Assembly: GCF_001542405.1 (NCBI RefSeq)
Contig: NZ_LNCD01000086.1
Span: 21,469 to 85,468 of the forward strand
DNA from: Rhizobium altiplani
GTDB lineage: Bacteria > Pseudomonadota > Alphaproteobacteria > Rhizobiales > Rhizobiaceae
Direction of reading: 5' to 3'
Length of the DNA: 64,000 bases
Shown piece after piece: positions 9,589-18,657 of the stretch (position 1 is its first letter; every line of letters begins with the position of its first letter). Both the position numbers and the translations under genes were made by a program. The notes beneath the pieces are model-generated. The model was not told the origin of the DNA. It did not search any database and saw nothing but the letters and a program-made list of their open reading frames with translations.

Positions 9589-9601
9589 GTACCGGCGGTA
9601 C
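9589..9601. promoter_or_regulatory. Candidate TetR operator (GTACC-N3-GGTAC)
   Basis: A perfect five-base inverted repeat with a three-base centre lies ten bases upstream of the TetR-family start codon and within the divergent promoter region. Position and symmetry suit autoregulation. The assignment to this regulator is inference. Confidence 0.45.
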
Positions 9602-9611
9602 AGGGAATTTG

Positions 9612-10235
9612 ATGCGCAAGGGCGAGGAGACCAGAACCCGCATCCTGGATGTGGCCGAGACTGCCGTCCTGCAGAAGGGCTTCGGCGGCACCTCGATCGA
9701 AGAGCTGATCGCCGAGACCGGCATCACCAAGAGCGGCTTCTTCTACCACTTCCGGGACAAGAACTCGCTCGCCAAGGCGCTGCTCGAGCGGTACATCGAA
9801 AACGACGAACGAATCTACGACGAGATATTCACCCGCGCCCGCGAGCTGACCGAAGATCCGCTGCAATCCTTCATGCTCGGTCTGAAGCTGCTTGCCGAAC
9901 TGCTGTCCGACCTGCCGAACGGCCATCCGGGCTGCCTCGTGGCCACGGTCTGCTACTATGAACGCCTGTTCGACCGCGACATCCAGGAAATCAACAAGCA
10001 GGCGGTGCTCGCCTGGCGACGGCGGTTCCGCGGCATGTTCGAGGAGATCATGGTGGTCTACACGCCGCGCGAACCGATCGAGATCGACCAACTGGCCGAC
10101 ATGGTTTCGACGGTGCTCGAGGGCGGCATCGTCCTGTCGAAGGCGTTGAAGGAACCGCAGGGGCTCGCCGACCAGGTTCTCGTGCTGCGCAGCTTCGTGA
10201 AGCTGCTGTTTCAGCCGCAGATCGTTCGCCAGTGA
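9612..10235 (+). CDS. TetR/AcrR family transcriptional regulator
   Basis: 207 residues starting at MRKGEETR. An in-frame ATG at 9504 would add an unrelated N-terminus and run over the candidate operator. The helix-turn-helix is at about residues 12-55 (TRILDVAETAVLQKGF...SIEELIAETGITKSGFFYHF). The ligand domain contains HPGCLVATVCYYE, which resembles the NemR/YfiR-like TetR C-terminal group. It is divergent from the homocysteine methyltransferase gene, so that gene and its own promoter are the likely targets. Confidence 0.9.
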   Translation: MRKGEETRTRILDVAETAVLQKGFGGTSIEELIAETGITKSGFFYHFRDKNSLAKALLERYIENDERIYDEIFTRARELTEDPLQSFMLGLKLLAELLSDLPNGHPGCLVATVCYYERLFDRDIQEINKQAVLAWRRRFRGMFEEIMVVYTPREPIEIDQLADMVSTVLEGGIVLSKALKEPQGLADQVLVLRSFVKLLFQPQIVRQ

Positions 10236-10241
10236 TCCGGC

Positions 10242-10766
10242 CTAGCGGTCGTCTTCCATGGCAGCCGCCATCTCGGCGAGCTTGCGCACGGTATTGAGAT
10301 TGCGCGCCGTTCCTGGTTTCAAGGCCGGCAGCTTGAGCTTCGATTTGCCGGAGCCAACAGGGAAGTGGACATAGATTTCGCGCCCGGCGAGAACGGCCTC
10401 TTCGCCATCGGGGGCCACCATCTTGTCCAGTGCATCATCAGGCGCCGCTTCCGGTAGGAAGCTTACCAGGAGATAGTTGGGCTTGGCATCGGGGAAGGGC
10501 GCGTTGGCGGCAATCGCTTCCAACTCCTTGCGGCTGCGCAGCATCACGCCGGGTTTCTTGCCGAGCAGCTTTCCCAGCGCGTCGTCCAGCTTCTGCTCGA
10601 CCTCGACCTCTGCTGCATCGGCGCGAAACAGCACGTTGCCGCTCTGGATGTAGGTCTTCACGTCGCTGAAGCCGAGCTCTTCGCAGACCGCCTTCAGCTC
10701 CGCCATGGGTAGCTTGCCCGTGCCGCCGACATTGATCGCCCTCAGGAGCGCCACATAGACCGTCAC
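10242..10766 (-). CDS. DUF1697 family protein
   Basis: 174 residues. The start is GTG at 10766, preceded at close range by GGAGGAG. The N-terminus MTVYVALLRAINVGGTGKLPMAELK and the later TYIQSGNVLF are the hallmarks of DUF1697. Function is unknown; the family is small, soluble and cytosolic. It begins 16 bases after ptrB ends on the same strand, so the two are probably co-transcribed. Confidence 0.88.
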   Translation of the reverse strand: MTVYVALLRAINVGGTGKLPMAELKAVCEELGFSDVKTYIQSGNVLFRADAAEVEVEQKLDDALGKLLGKKPGVMLRSRKELEAIAANAPFPDAKPNYLLVSFLPEAAPDDALDKMVAPDGEEAVLAGREIYVHFPVGSGKSKLKLPALKPGTARNLNTVRKLAEMAAAMEDDR

Positions 10767-10782
10767 GGGCTCCTCCAGCCGA

Positions 10783-12891
10783 TTATATCTTGCCCGCGAC
10801 CTTGATCGCGAAAGCATATTCGAAGGCGATCTCCTCGAGGCGCTGGAAGCGTCCCGAAGCGCCGCCATGGCCGGCATCCATGTTGGTCTTCAACAGGATC
10901 GGTGCCGAGCCGGTGGTCTTTTCGCGCAGCCGCGCCGCCCACTTTGCCGGCTCCCAATAGGTGACGCGCGGATCGGTGAGGCCGCCGAGCGCCAGGATCG
11001 GCGGATAGGCCTTGGCGCCGACATTGTCGTAGGGCGAATAGGCGGCGATCTGCTCGTAGTCTTCCTTGCTCTCGATCGGGTTGCCCCATTCCGGCCATTC
11101 CGGCGGGGTCAGCGGTAGCGTGTCGTCGAGCATGGTGTTCAGCACGTCGACGAAGGGAACGGCGGCAATCAGGCCGGCGAACTTTTCCGGCGCCATGTTG
11201 GCAACGGCGCCCATCAGCATGCCACCGGCCGAGCCGCCCTCGGCGATGATGTTGGCATAGGAGGTGAACTTCTCCTGATTCAGATAGTCAGCGGCGGCAA
11301 TGAAGTCCTTGAAGGTGTTGGTCTTCTTTTCCATCTTGCCGTCTTCGTACCATGCAAAGCCCTTGTCCTTGCCGCCGCGGATATGGGCGATGGCATAGAC
11401 GAAGCCGCGATCGGCGAGCGACAGGCAGTTGGTGTTGAAGCCGGCCGGAATGGTGATGCCGTAGGCGCCGTAGCCGTAGAGCAGGCAGGGTGCCGAACCG
11501 TCGAGCGGCGTGTCCTTGCGATAGAGCAGGGTGACGGGCACCTGTTCGCCATCCCACGCGGGCGCGAACACGCGGCGGGTGACGTAATCGTCCGGATTGT
11601 GGCCCGAGGGCACCTCCTGGGTCTTCAACAGCGTGCGCTCGCGCGTCACCATGTTGTAGTCGTAGAGCTGCGACGGCGTCGTCATCGAGGAATAGGAGAA
11701 ACGGATGACGTCGGTGTCGTATTCCGCGGCCCCCTGCAGCCCGAGCGAATAGGCCTCTTCGGCAAAGGCGATCGCGTGTTCCTCGCCGGTGCGACGGTCA
11801 CGGATGATTATCTGCGGCAGGCCGTCCTTGCGCTCCAGCCAGAGCAGGTGGCGGACATAGGCCATGTGGCTGATGATCAAGGTTCCCGGCTTGTGCGGCA
11901 CGACCTCGCGCCAGTTCGCCTTGCCCGGGTTTTCAATCGGCGCTTCCATGATCTTGAAATCCTTGGCGTCGCCGTCATTGGTCAGGATGTAGAAGACGTC
12001 GCCGCCTTCCGTCATCGAATATTCGATGCCTTCCTCGCGCTCGGCGACCAGCTTCGGCTCGGCCGTCAGGTCCTTGGTGGACAGCAGGCGGTATTCCGAG
12101 GTCTCGTGATCGTGGATGTCGATGTAGATGAAGTCGTCGAGCAGCGAACCGCCGACGCCCATGAAAAAGCCCGCATCCTTTTCCTCATAAACCAGCCGGT
12201 CTTCAGATTGAGGCGTGCCAAGAATGTGGTGGAACACCTTCGACGGGCGGTGGTTCTCATCGAGAGCAGAATAGAAGAAGCTCTTGCCATCGGGCGCCCA
12301 GACGCCGCCGCCGCCGGTGTTCCCGATCACGTCGGCCAGGTCCTCGCCAGTCGCAAGGTCGCGCACGCGCAGCGTATAGAACTCAGAACCCTTGTCGTCG
12401 TAACCCCAGATGCCACGGCTGTGGTCGGTCGAGTGATCGAGGCCGGCGAGCCTGAAATAGGCCTTGCCCGCGGCCTCCTTGTCGCCGTCGAGCAGAACGG
12501 TGCGGATAGCCTCGTCCTTGACGGCGCCGTTACGCGGAATCCGGAAATAGCGAGGCTGTTCGCCGCCGGTCACGAAGAAGGTACCGTAGGCGTAGTCGCC
12601 GTCCTTCATCGGCACGGAGCTGTCGTCTTCCTTGATGCGGCCGCGCATCTCCGAAAACAGCGTCTTCTGCAGCACCTTTGTGTCTTCCATGGCCGCGTTC
12701 ATGTAGACGTTTTCGGCTTCCAGATGTTGGCGGATCGCGGGATCGAGGATCGCGGGATCCTTGAACATCGCCTGCCAGTTGTCGGCGCGCAGCCAGGCAT
12801 AGTCGTCGGTGCGGGTGATGCCGTGGCGCGTATCGGAGATCGGCTTCTTGGCGGCGACGGGTGGGTTCGGCAGGTTCTTGAAGACGGTCAA
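10783..12891 (-). CDS. ptrB: Oligopeptidase B (S9A serine peptidase)
   Basis: 702 residues if read from TTG at 12891, which has GGAG six bases upstream and gives the expected N-terminus (TVFKNLPNPPVAAKKP). An ATG at 12996 would add 35 unlikely residues. The N-terminal propeller (about 75-420) is followed by the alpha/beta-hydrolase domain with Ser554 in EGGSAGG, Asp640 in GLTDPRV and His675 in DAGHGG. The enzyme cleaves short peptides after Lys/Arg in the cytoplasm. The RGGKDKGFAWYEDGK segment is typical of PtrB. DUF1697 follows closely and may share its transcript. Confidence 0.94.
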   Translation of the reverse strand: MTVFKNLPNPPVAAKKPISDTRHGITRTDDYAWLRADNWQAMFKDPAILDPAIRQHLEAENVYMNAAMEDTKVLQKTLFSEMRGRIKEDDSSVPMKDGDYAYGTFFVTGGEQPRYFRIPRNGAVKDEAIRTVLLDGDKEAAGKAYFRLAGLDHSTDHSRGIWGYDDKGSEFYTLRVRDLATGEDLADVIGNTGGGGVWAPDGKSFFYSALDENHRPSKVFHHILGTPQSEDRLVYEEKDAGFFMGVGGSLLDDFIYIDIHDHETSEYRLLSTKDLTAEPKLVAEREEGIEYSMTEGGDVFYILTNDGDAKDFKIMEAPIENPGKANWREVVPHKPGTLIISHMAYVRHLLWLERKDGLPQIIIRDRRTGEEHAIAFAEEAYSLGLQGAAEYDTDVIRFSYSSMTTPSQLYDYNMVTRERTLLKTQEVPSGHNPDDYVTRRVFAPAWDGEQVPVTLLYRKDTPLDGSAPCLLYGYGAYGITIPAGFNTNCLSLADRGFVYAIAHIRGGKDKGFAWYEDGKMEKKTNTFKDFIAAADYLNQEKFTSYANIIAEGGSAGGMLMGAVANMAPEKFAGLIAAVPFVDVLNTMLDDTLPLTPPEWPEWGNPIESKEDYEQIAAYSPYDNVGAKAYPPILALGGLTDPRVTYWEPAKWAARLREKTTGSAPILLKTNMDAGHGGASGRFQRLEEIAFEYAFAIKVAGKI

Positions 12892-13126
12892 GGAAAGCTC
12901 CGGAAACGTGATGTCAGGTGGGCAAGAGATAGAGAGGCGGATGCCTGGGATCAAGCGCCCAAGACGGCCCTGTGGCAAAACCGAAGGAATGCTCACGTTG
13001 CCTTGATGTCACCACATTGTTTAAGAAAGTCCGCTATGCCACCCGGAATTCGCCCCTCGTACGACCGTCAAACCACGGTTCTCCACAGGCGATTCCGGAA
13101 TGAGAATGCAAAGGAATCCCACCGTA

Positions 13127-13516
13127 ATGCCAAAACGTCTCGTGTTGCTTCTGTCCGCATTTAGCCTTGCTTTTCCAGCCTTCGCAGTCGATCCCGCCAT
13201 CAAGAAGCAACTCGAAAAGCTTGATCCCGCGACCCGCCTCGAACAGAGCTGTGACACGGAGGCGATGAGCCGAATCAACAAGGACGAGACCGGCTACAAG
13301 CCCGACAAGGTCATCGCCTACACGTTCAAGGATCCCGTTCCGAGCGACGACAGGCTGGAGGCGCCAGGCGCGGTCTTCCGCAGCAAGGGCGACTGGTATC
13401 ATCTCTCCTACACCTGCATTACCGGCCCGCAGCACATCAATGTCCGCGATCTGCAATACAAGATTGGTGAAAAGGTCCCGCGCGAGAAGTGGGAAAAATA
13501 TTACCTCTATGATTGA
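13127..13516 (+). CDS. DUF930 family exported protein
   Basis: 129 residues from ATG 13127 (AAAGGA upstream); ATG 13100 would extend it by nine residues. A Sec signal peptide ends near FPAFA (about residue 20). The mature part carries the DUF930 signature LDPATRLEQSCDTEAMSRIN and ends DLQYKIGEKVPREKWEKYYLYD. The family is small, periplasmic and common in rhizobia, with unknown function. Transcribed alone, divergent from ptrB. Confidence 0.85.
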   Translation: MPKRLVLLLSAFSLAFPAFAVDPAIKKQLEKLDPATRLEQSCDTEAMSRINKDETGYKPDKVIAYTFKDPVPSDDRLEAPGAVFRSKGDWYHLSYTCITGPQHINVRDLQYKIGEKVPREKWEKYYLYD

Positions 13517-13688
13517 TCGCGGCGCGCGCCGTGAGTTGCCTTTCTGAAGCCTTAGTCCTCAGGCATCAGAATTGCCGCTGAAGCCGGCGGCGAATCGCAG
13601 CAGCGACCGCAGGCGGCATCAAACCACATGGCGCCTGAACGCGGTGTGCATTATGCAGCGCTTGAACCAAGAACGGCTTCTCTTTGGC

Positions 13689-14501
13689 ATGAATCGTATT
13701 CTTCTCGTTTCGGCGTTGCTGATCGCATCCGCCTCGATTGTGTCCGCTGCCGCTCCTCCGCCGGAGGAAGCGCCGGTCGTCACCGCGCCCTCGAAGGTCG
13801 TGCAGGCCCCCAAGATGGCAGCAGGGCCGAAGCTGGTTGAGCCGCATCTGCGCATTGCCCGGTCGGGCATCAAGGGTCACGCGCGGGTGGCGCTGACTTT
13901 TGACGCTTGCATGGGTCAGGCCGACGACCGCATCCTCTCGGTGCTGGTCCAGGAGCGCATTCCCGCGACCATTTTCGTCACTGCGCGCTGGCTGAAGCAC
14001 AATCCGCAGGCGCTGCAGGTCTTCCTTGAGAATCCCGATCTGTTCGAACTCGAGAACCACGGTCAGAATCACGTTCCAGCCGTCGACAAGCCGGTCTCGA
14101 TCTATGGCATCGCGTCCGCGGGCTCGCCCGAGGCCGTGCGGCAGGAAGTGCAGGGCGGTGCCGATGCGATGCTCGCAGCCGGTATTGCCCCGCCGCACTG
14201 GTTCCGCGGCTCGACCGCCAAATACGACCTCTCCGCCATCGCCCAGATTCGCGACATGGGGTACCGCATCGCCGGTTACTCGGTGAATGGAGACGGCGGC
14301 TCGCTGCTCGGCGCCGCTGTCACGGAAAAGCGCATTGCATCGGCCAAAGACGGCGACGTCGTGATCTCCCACATCAACCAGCCGACCCACGCCGCCGGCG
14401 AGGGCGTCGCCAAGGCGATCGTCGATCTCATGGCCAAGGGTGTCGAATTCGTCCGGCTGCAGGATGTCGAGGACACCGGCGACGACCGGACGACGCAGTG
14501 A
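13689..14501 (+). CDS. Exported polysaccharide deacetylase (NodB-fold)
   Basis: 270 residues from ATG 13689, chosen because it gives a clean signal peptide (MNRILLVSALLIASASIVSA). The NodB fold is visible: the first motif reads LTFDAC instead of the usual TFDDG, motif 2 gives two zinc histidines in ENHGQNH, and HWFRGSTAKYD corresponds to motif 3. A later SHINQP supplies the motif-5-like histidine. It probably removes N- or O-acetyl groups from an envelope or extracellular glycan. The first Asp of the usual Asp-Asp pair is kept, but Ala replaces the second, which ordinarily helps bind zinc, so activity is uncertain. Confidence 0.85.
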   Translation: MNRILLVSALLIASASIVSAAAPPPEEAPVVTAPSKVVQAPKMAAGPKLVEPHLRIARSGIKGHARVALTFDACMGQADDRILSVLVQERIPATIFVTARWLKHNPQALQVFLENPDLFELENHGQNHVPAVDKPVSIYGIASAGSPEAVRQEVQGGADAMLAAGIAPPHWFRGSTAKYDLSAIAQIRDMGYRIAGYSVNGDGGSLLGAAVTEKRIASAKDGDVVISHINQPTHAAGEGVAKAIVDLMAKGVEFVRLQDVEDTGDDRTTQ

Positions 14502-14502
14502 G

Positions 14503-15795
14503 CTAGCCAAGGGCGCTCTGTAGCGTTTCCTCACTCACGTTCGAGGGTAGGGGCACGTCGGGCGCGTCGCGATCCAGCGCGAAATCATCAAACCAGTCGC
14601 GGTACCCTCCGCCGATCAGTGCGCCGATAACCTGTGTCGCAAGATAGGAGAAGGTGATGCCGTTGCCGCCATAGCCATAGGCGGCGTAGACTTGTGGCAT
14701 CGAGGGAACCGGACCGATCAGCGGTAGGCCGTCCGACGTCTCCCCGAACGTGCCGCACCATGCCGTCGCGACGCGGGTGTCGGCGCTGGACCAGAGCCGC
14801 TTCATCTTCTCCCGGATCGTCATGATCTTTTCGGCCAGCTTGGCGTCGCGGGCCGCGGGGTCGACGGTGTCGTCATCCTCGCCGCCAGCGATGATCCGCC
14901 CATCAGGCGTCGTGCGCATGTAGAGATAGGGGTGGCTGTCTTCCCAGATCAGCACCTGATCGCGCCAGAGCGCTGCCGGATCCTGCGGTATCGTCGCCAG
15001 CGCCCAGCTCGATGTCATCCGGTGCTGTTTTGGCATATCGATGCCCGGCATGGCGTAGCCGGTGGCGAGCACCGCCGTTTTTGCCTCGATGACGAACGCA
15101 CCGTCTGTTTCGGCGCTGACCCGCCCGCCTTCGCTATGTAGCTTGGTGACCGAGGCGCTGATCAGGCGCGCGCCTTGCTTCACGGCAATGTCCAGAAGGC
15201 CCCAGGTCAGGAGCAGCGGATCGGCCTCCGCCGAGCCGCGCGACAGGATGCCCCCATCGCGGTCGACTTCGAACTCGGTAAAGAGATCGCAATGTTCCAG
15301 ATACCGGCTTGGCAGTCCGGCACGACGACGCAGCTCGACCTCCCTGCGAAGATCGCCCGCGCCCTCCTGGTTATTGGCGAGGAACAGCGATTGCCGGGGA
15401 AGCAGGTTGCAGGCGATCCGGTGGGCGACGATCAGCTTGGAGAGACCGGTGACCGAGGCTGCGCTCCGCCTGTAGATGCCGGCGGCGCGTTCGAAGCCAT
15501 GGAAACGCTCGAGTTCGCTGAGCGTTCGGTCTATCTCCCACTGCAGCATGGCGGTGCTCACTGCCGTGCTGCCGAGACCCGGCGTCTCGCGGTCGACGAT
15601 GACCACGGAAAGACCTCGTTCCGCGAGGTGCTGGCCCATCAGCGCGCCGGTAATCCCGCCGCCGATCACCATGGCGTCGACTTTGAGATTGTCCTGAAGT
15701 GGCTGGTAATTGGGCTTTGTTCCTGCGTGGCTCCAAGGGGAGGTGCCGCTCTTCAGCCGGTTCTGGCTGGAATCTGCAAGATCGATTTCTGCCAT
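14503..15795 (-). CDS. FAD-dependent oxidoreductase (DAO family)
   Basis: 430 residues. The dinucleotide-binding fold starts at about residue 39 (DAMVIGGGITGALMGQHLAERG). The C-terminal part has the DAO signature DGLPLIGPVP and YGYGGNGITFSYLA. The family oxidises amines or amino acids with FAD; the substrate is not evident. There is no Rieske domain at the C-terminus, unlike some relatives. It lies 19 bases downstream of the AI-2E-type transporter on the same strand, so they are likely co-transcribed. Confidence 0.88.
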   Translation of the reverse strand: MAEIDLADSSQNRLKSGTSPWSHAGTKPNYQPLQDNLKVDAMVIGGGITGALMGQHLAERGLSVVIVDRETPGLGSTAVSTAMLQWEIDRTLSELERFHGFERAAGIYRRSAASVTGLSKLIVAHRIACNLLPRQSLFLANNQEGAGDLRREVELRRRAGLPSRYLEHCDLFTEFEVDRDGGILSRGSAEADPLLLTWGLLDIAVKQGARLISASVTKLHSEGGRVSAETDGAFVIEAKTAVLATGYAMPGIDMPKQHRMTSSWALATIPQDPAALWRDQVLIWEDSHPYLYMRTTPDGRIIAGGEDDDTVDPAARDAKLAEKIMTIREKMKRLWSSADTRVATAWCGTFGETSDGLPLIGPVPSMPQVYAAYGYGGNGITFSYLATQVIGALIGGGYRDWFDDFALDRDAPDVPLPSNVSEETLQSALG

Positions 15796-15814
15796 CTGAC
15801 GCTTCTTACCTCAA

Positions 15815-16981
15815 TTATTTCGGCAATTGCGGTTGCAGTCTCTCTTCGATGAAAAGTTCATCGACGATGGTCATGACAATCAGCGATAGTGGTAGTGCCA
15901 GCATAGCACCAACTGCGCCCCACATCCAAGTCCAGAACAAGATCGCCAGAAACACCACGAAGGGATTGATTTCCAGGCGCTTTCCCATGACCGCCGGGAA
16001 GATCAGGTTTTCCATGACGAGGTGGACGATGAAGAATGCCGCCGCTGGCATAAGGCCCACCACGATGCCGTCATGCGTGATGATCCCCGCGATGGCGACC
16101 GCCAGCGTCATCATCGTAATGCCGAGATAGGGGATGAAGCTCGACAGGAACGCGAAGAAGCCCCAGAGCACCGGCGCCGACAGGCCGCCTACATAGGCGA
16201 TCACCATCATCACGAGGCCAAGGCAGACGTAGATCAGCGACGCCGTCGCAAAATAAAATCCGAGAACCTGTTCCACGCCGTTGATCACGCGGATGGCGGC
16301 AAGCCGCTGCGAGCGCGACCGGAACACCATAATGATGGATTTGCGCAACGTCACCCGTCCGGCAAGGAAAAGCAGCAACGCGGCGAAGAAGATCAACGCC
16401 TGCACGAGGGCAGGGGTGAGATTGGTGCTGACGAGATGCACGACGTTGCCAGTGTTCTCCAGAAGCTTCTCACTCGACATTGGTCCGGTCTGGAAAGTCT
16501 CCGGCGTAATGTGCAGCCACTTGATGCGCTCGAGATAGGGCATGAGGCGGTTGAAGGTCTTCTCGACGAAGGCCGGGCCCTCGTTGACGAGCCTTGTCAC
16601 CGGTCCGGCAAGCGAATTGGCGAGAAGCGCGATCACAAGCGCAACCGCAGTAGACAGGATGACCGCATTGGTGATGCGCGGCACGCCGAGCTTGCTGAGC
16701 TTTTCCGCCAGCAGCCCAAGGATCATGCCGACGACGACGGCGAGCGTCACCGGAATGAGGATCAACGACATCATGTAGATGGCCGATAGTGCAAGCACTC
16801 CAAAGATACCGATGACGGCCCAGGCCATGCTGACATCAAGCCCGTCCTTCTCCAGGCGACGCATCGGCGCTTGTGGCATCTCCTCCGTGTCCTGGGTCAG
16901 TTTTTCTGCCCAGGCGCTGACGGGAGTCGTGCCCACTGTCATTTTGCTGGCCTGCTTGCGGATGCCGTTGGCAATTCCCAT
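15815..16981 (-). CDS. AI-2E family membrane transporter (PerM/TqsA type)
   Basis: 388 residues with paired N-terminal helices (about 52-90), a central soluble region around the FNRLMPYLERIKWLHIT segment, and four or five further helices. The C-terminal PAVMGKRLEINPFVVFLAILFWTWMWGAVGAMLALPL is the strongest family mark. Members export small signals or ions; the cargo is unknown. The gene order (transporter then FAD oxidoreductase, 19-base gap) suggests a shared transcript. Confidence 0.88.
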   Translation of the reverse strand: MGIANGIRKQASKMTVGTTPVSAWAEKLTQDTEEMPQAPMRRLEKDGLDVSMAWAVIGIFGVLALSAIYMMSLILIPVTLAVVVGMILGLLAEKLSKLGVPRITNAVILSTAVALVIALLANSLAGPVTRLVNEGPAFVEKTFNRLMPYLERIKWLHITPETFQTGPMSSEKLLENTGNVVHLVSTNLTPALVQALIFFAALLLFLAGRVTLRKSIIMVFRSRSQRLAAIRVINGVEQVLGFYFATASLIYVCLGLVMMVIAYVGGLSAPVLWGFFAFLSSFIPYLGITMMTLAVAIAGIITHDGIVVGLMPAAAFFIVHLVMENLIFPAVMGKRLEINPFVVFLAILFWTWMWGAVGAMLALPLSLIVMTIVDELFIEERLQPQLPK

Positions 16982-17051
16982 CGATAGACGATCCCCGGAA
17001 GCCCAGTTGCTTCGCGACGGAAACGCGCGGAACCCCTTCAGGTTCCTAAGG

Positions 17052-18005
17052 TCAGGCAGACAGGGTCAGGCCGATGCCCCAGGGATCATGCAGGAAGACA
17101 CCGCCATTGCGCGTTTCACTCTTGATCTCCAGTTCGTCGAGCTTGGTGACAGCTTTTTTGAGCGTTTCCTTGTCGTTGAAGCGTAGCGTGTAGTCGGAAA
17201 GGCCCGTTATGCCCTCGGCGCGGGTGCCGGCGCCGCGGCTGTTCCAGATGTTGGCGGCGACATGGTGATGGTAGTCGCCGGTCGCAAAGAAGCTGGCGCC
17301 GGGATAGCGCGCCATCAGCTCCAGGCCAAGAATATCGCGGTAGAAGGTGTCTGCTTCCGGAATGTTGCCGACCTGCAGGTGGATGTGGCCGATTGCCGTT
17401 CCGTCGGCCATTCCGTTCCAGGCATCGTTGGGTGCGCTGTTGTAGAGCGATTGCAGATCGAGGCGAAGCGTCGCCATTTCCACCTGACCGTCCGGCTGGA
17501 ATTTCCATTGGTCGTGGGAACGGTCGGCATAGATCTCGATGCCGTTGCCTTCCGGATCGGAGAGATAGATGGCCTCGCTGACGAGGTGATCGGATGCGCC
17601 ATCCAGGACGACATTGTTGTGCGCCGCGTGGCGCAGCCAGCGGGCGAGCTCGGTGCGGCTGGGCATCAGGAAGGCCGTATGGAAAAGGCCGGCTGCGTTG
17701 CGCGGTGCGACACGCACATCCTTGCCTGTCGTCAGCGTCAGAAGCGGCGTGCCGTCGACACCGAGGATTTCGCCGCTCGCGCTTTTCTCGATGACATTAA
17801 GGCCAAGCATCGATTGATAGAAATTGGAAACCAGCGGCAGGTCGGTGACGACGAGATGCGACTGATCGACATAGGCAGGACGGGTCAGGGCGTAGGACGT
17901 TTCAGTGGTCATGGGCGTATCTCCTGCCTTGGATGGGGGAGGCATACCGGCGGTAGCGGCGAAAGCGCCGCCCGTAGCAATACCAAGGAATTTGCGCCGG
18001 TTCAT
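17052..18005 (-). CDS. VOC-superfamily (glyoxalase/extradiol dioxygenase-like) protein with optional Tat leader
   Basis: Two starts are credible. ATG 18005 (GAGG five bases upstream) gives 317 residues beginning with a twin-arginine motif MNRRKFLGIATGGAFA. ATG 17912 (AGGAG eight bases upstream) gives a 286-residue cytosolic protein. The body has two VOC modules: the first from SHLVVTDLPLVSNFYQSMLGLNV, the second from IGHIHLQVGNIPEADTFYRDILGLEL. Metal-ligand-like His and Glu residues are visible (SHLVV, NGIEIYADR, GHIHL). It resembles CatE-like catechol-2,3-dioxygenase family proteins. The first-module His and Glu support metal binding, but the substrate is unknown. Confidence 0.78.
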   Translation of the reverse strand: MNRRKFLGIATGGAFAATAGMPPPSKAGDTPMTTETSYALTRPAYVDQSHLVVTDLPLVSNFYQSMLGLNVIEKSASGEILGVDGTPLLTLTTGKDVRVAPRNAAGLFHTAFLMPSRTELARWLRHAAHNNVVLDGASDHLVSEAIYLSDPEGNGIEIYADRSHDQWKFQPDGQVEMATLRLDLQSLYNSAPNDAWNGMADGTAIGHIHLQVGNIPEADTFYRDILGLELMARYPGASFFATGDYHHHVAANIWNSRGAGTRAEGITGLSDYTLRFNDKETLKKAVTKLDELEIKSETRNGGVFLHDPWGIGLTLSA

Positions 18006-18128
18006 GTGCCTCAGAGGTTCCCTTGGTCGCTGTACTTGATCCCTATATGGCGCATTCTGATTGTTCACAGAAGATCCGATTTTGACGATTCAGCGTTCGA
18101 TGCCTGTTGACAAGAATCCATCCTGATC

Positions 18129-18142
18129 TTGATCTTGATCAA
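18129..18142 (+). promoter_or_regulatory. FixK/FNR-type box TTGAT-N4-ATCAA
   Basis: A perfect 5+5 inverted repeat with a four-base spacer, matching the FixK/FnrN/Anr consensus. It lies 62 bases upstream of the universal stress gene, which suits activation of the usp-dksA pair in low oxygen. The match is visible; the regulation is inferred. Confidence 0.75.
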
Positions 18143-18204
18143 AGCGCCTTATTTATCTCTTGAGAGGATGTGGCCGTAAGAAACGGCAGCGCTGGAGGGC
18201 CTGA

Positions 18205-18621
18205 ATGTACAAGAGAATCATCGTTCCGATAGAAATAGGCGGGTTGGACAGGGGCGAAAAGGCGCTCCGCAAGGCATCCACGCTCCTTGAAAAAGGTGGC
18301 GAGATCATTTTGCTCAACGTTGTCGAGGACGTTCCCACCTATGTCGCGATCGATCTGCCGCCCGAGCTGCGGCAAAACGCGATCGACGATGCCGAACAGA
18401 AACTCGGCATGCTGATCCGCACGAGCGGCATACCGGCAATGATCGAGATCGGTCACGGCCGCCCCGCCCACAGTATCCTCGCTGCCGCCGAAGCGCATGA
18501 TGCGGATCTGATCATCGTCGCCTCGCACATTCCCGACTTCAGCAACTACTTCATCGGTGCCACCGCCGACCGCGTCGTCAGGCATGCCAAATGCTCGGTG
18601 CTGGTCGATAGGCAGCGCTGA
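18205..18621 (+). CDS. Universal stress protein (UspA family)
   Basis: 138 residues, a single Usp domain: MYKRIIVPIEIGG at the first strand, LNVVEDVPTYVAIDLP after the first helix, and the nucleotide-loop region IIVASHIPDFSNYFIGATADRVVRHAKCSVLV. The last segment keeps the GxT...RVVRHA form of ATP-binding Usp proteins but lacks the classic Gly-Ser. A perfect FixK/FNR box upstream predicts oxygen-limited induction, as for usp genes in other rhizobia. The zinc-finger gene starts 36 bases later. Confidence 0.93.
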   Translation: MYKRIIVPIEIGGLDRGEKALRKASTLLEKGGEIILLNVVEDVPTYVAIDLPPELRQNAIDDAEQKLGMLIRTSGIPAMIEIGHGRPAHSILAAAEAHDADLIIVASHIPDFSNYFIGATADRVVRHAKCSVLVDRQR

Positions 18622-18657
18622 GAAGAACAACGGCAAAAGACCGATGGAGGAATATCC

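Noticed and set aside
11383..13164. A 593-codon plus-strand frame opposite ptrB
   Set aside because: ptrB on the other strand has all catalytic motifs. This frame has no recognisable domain.
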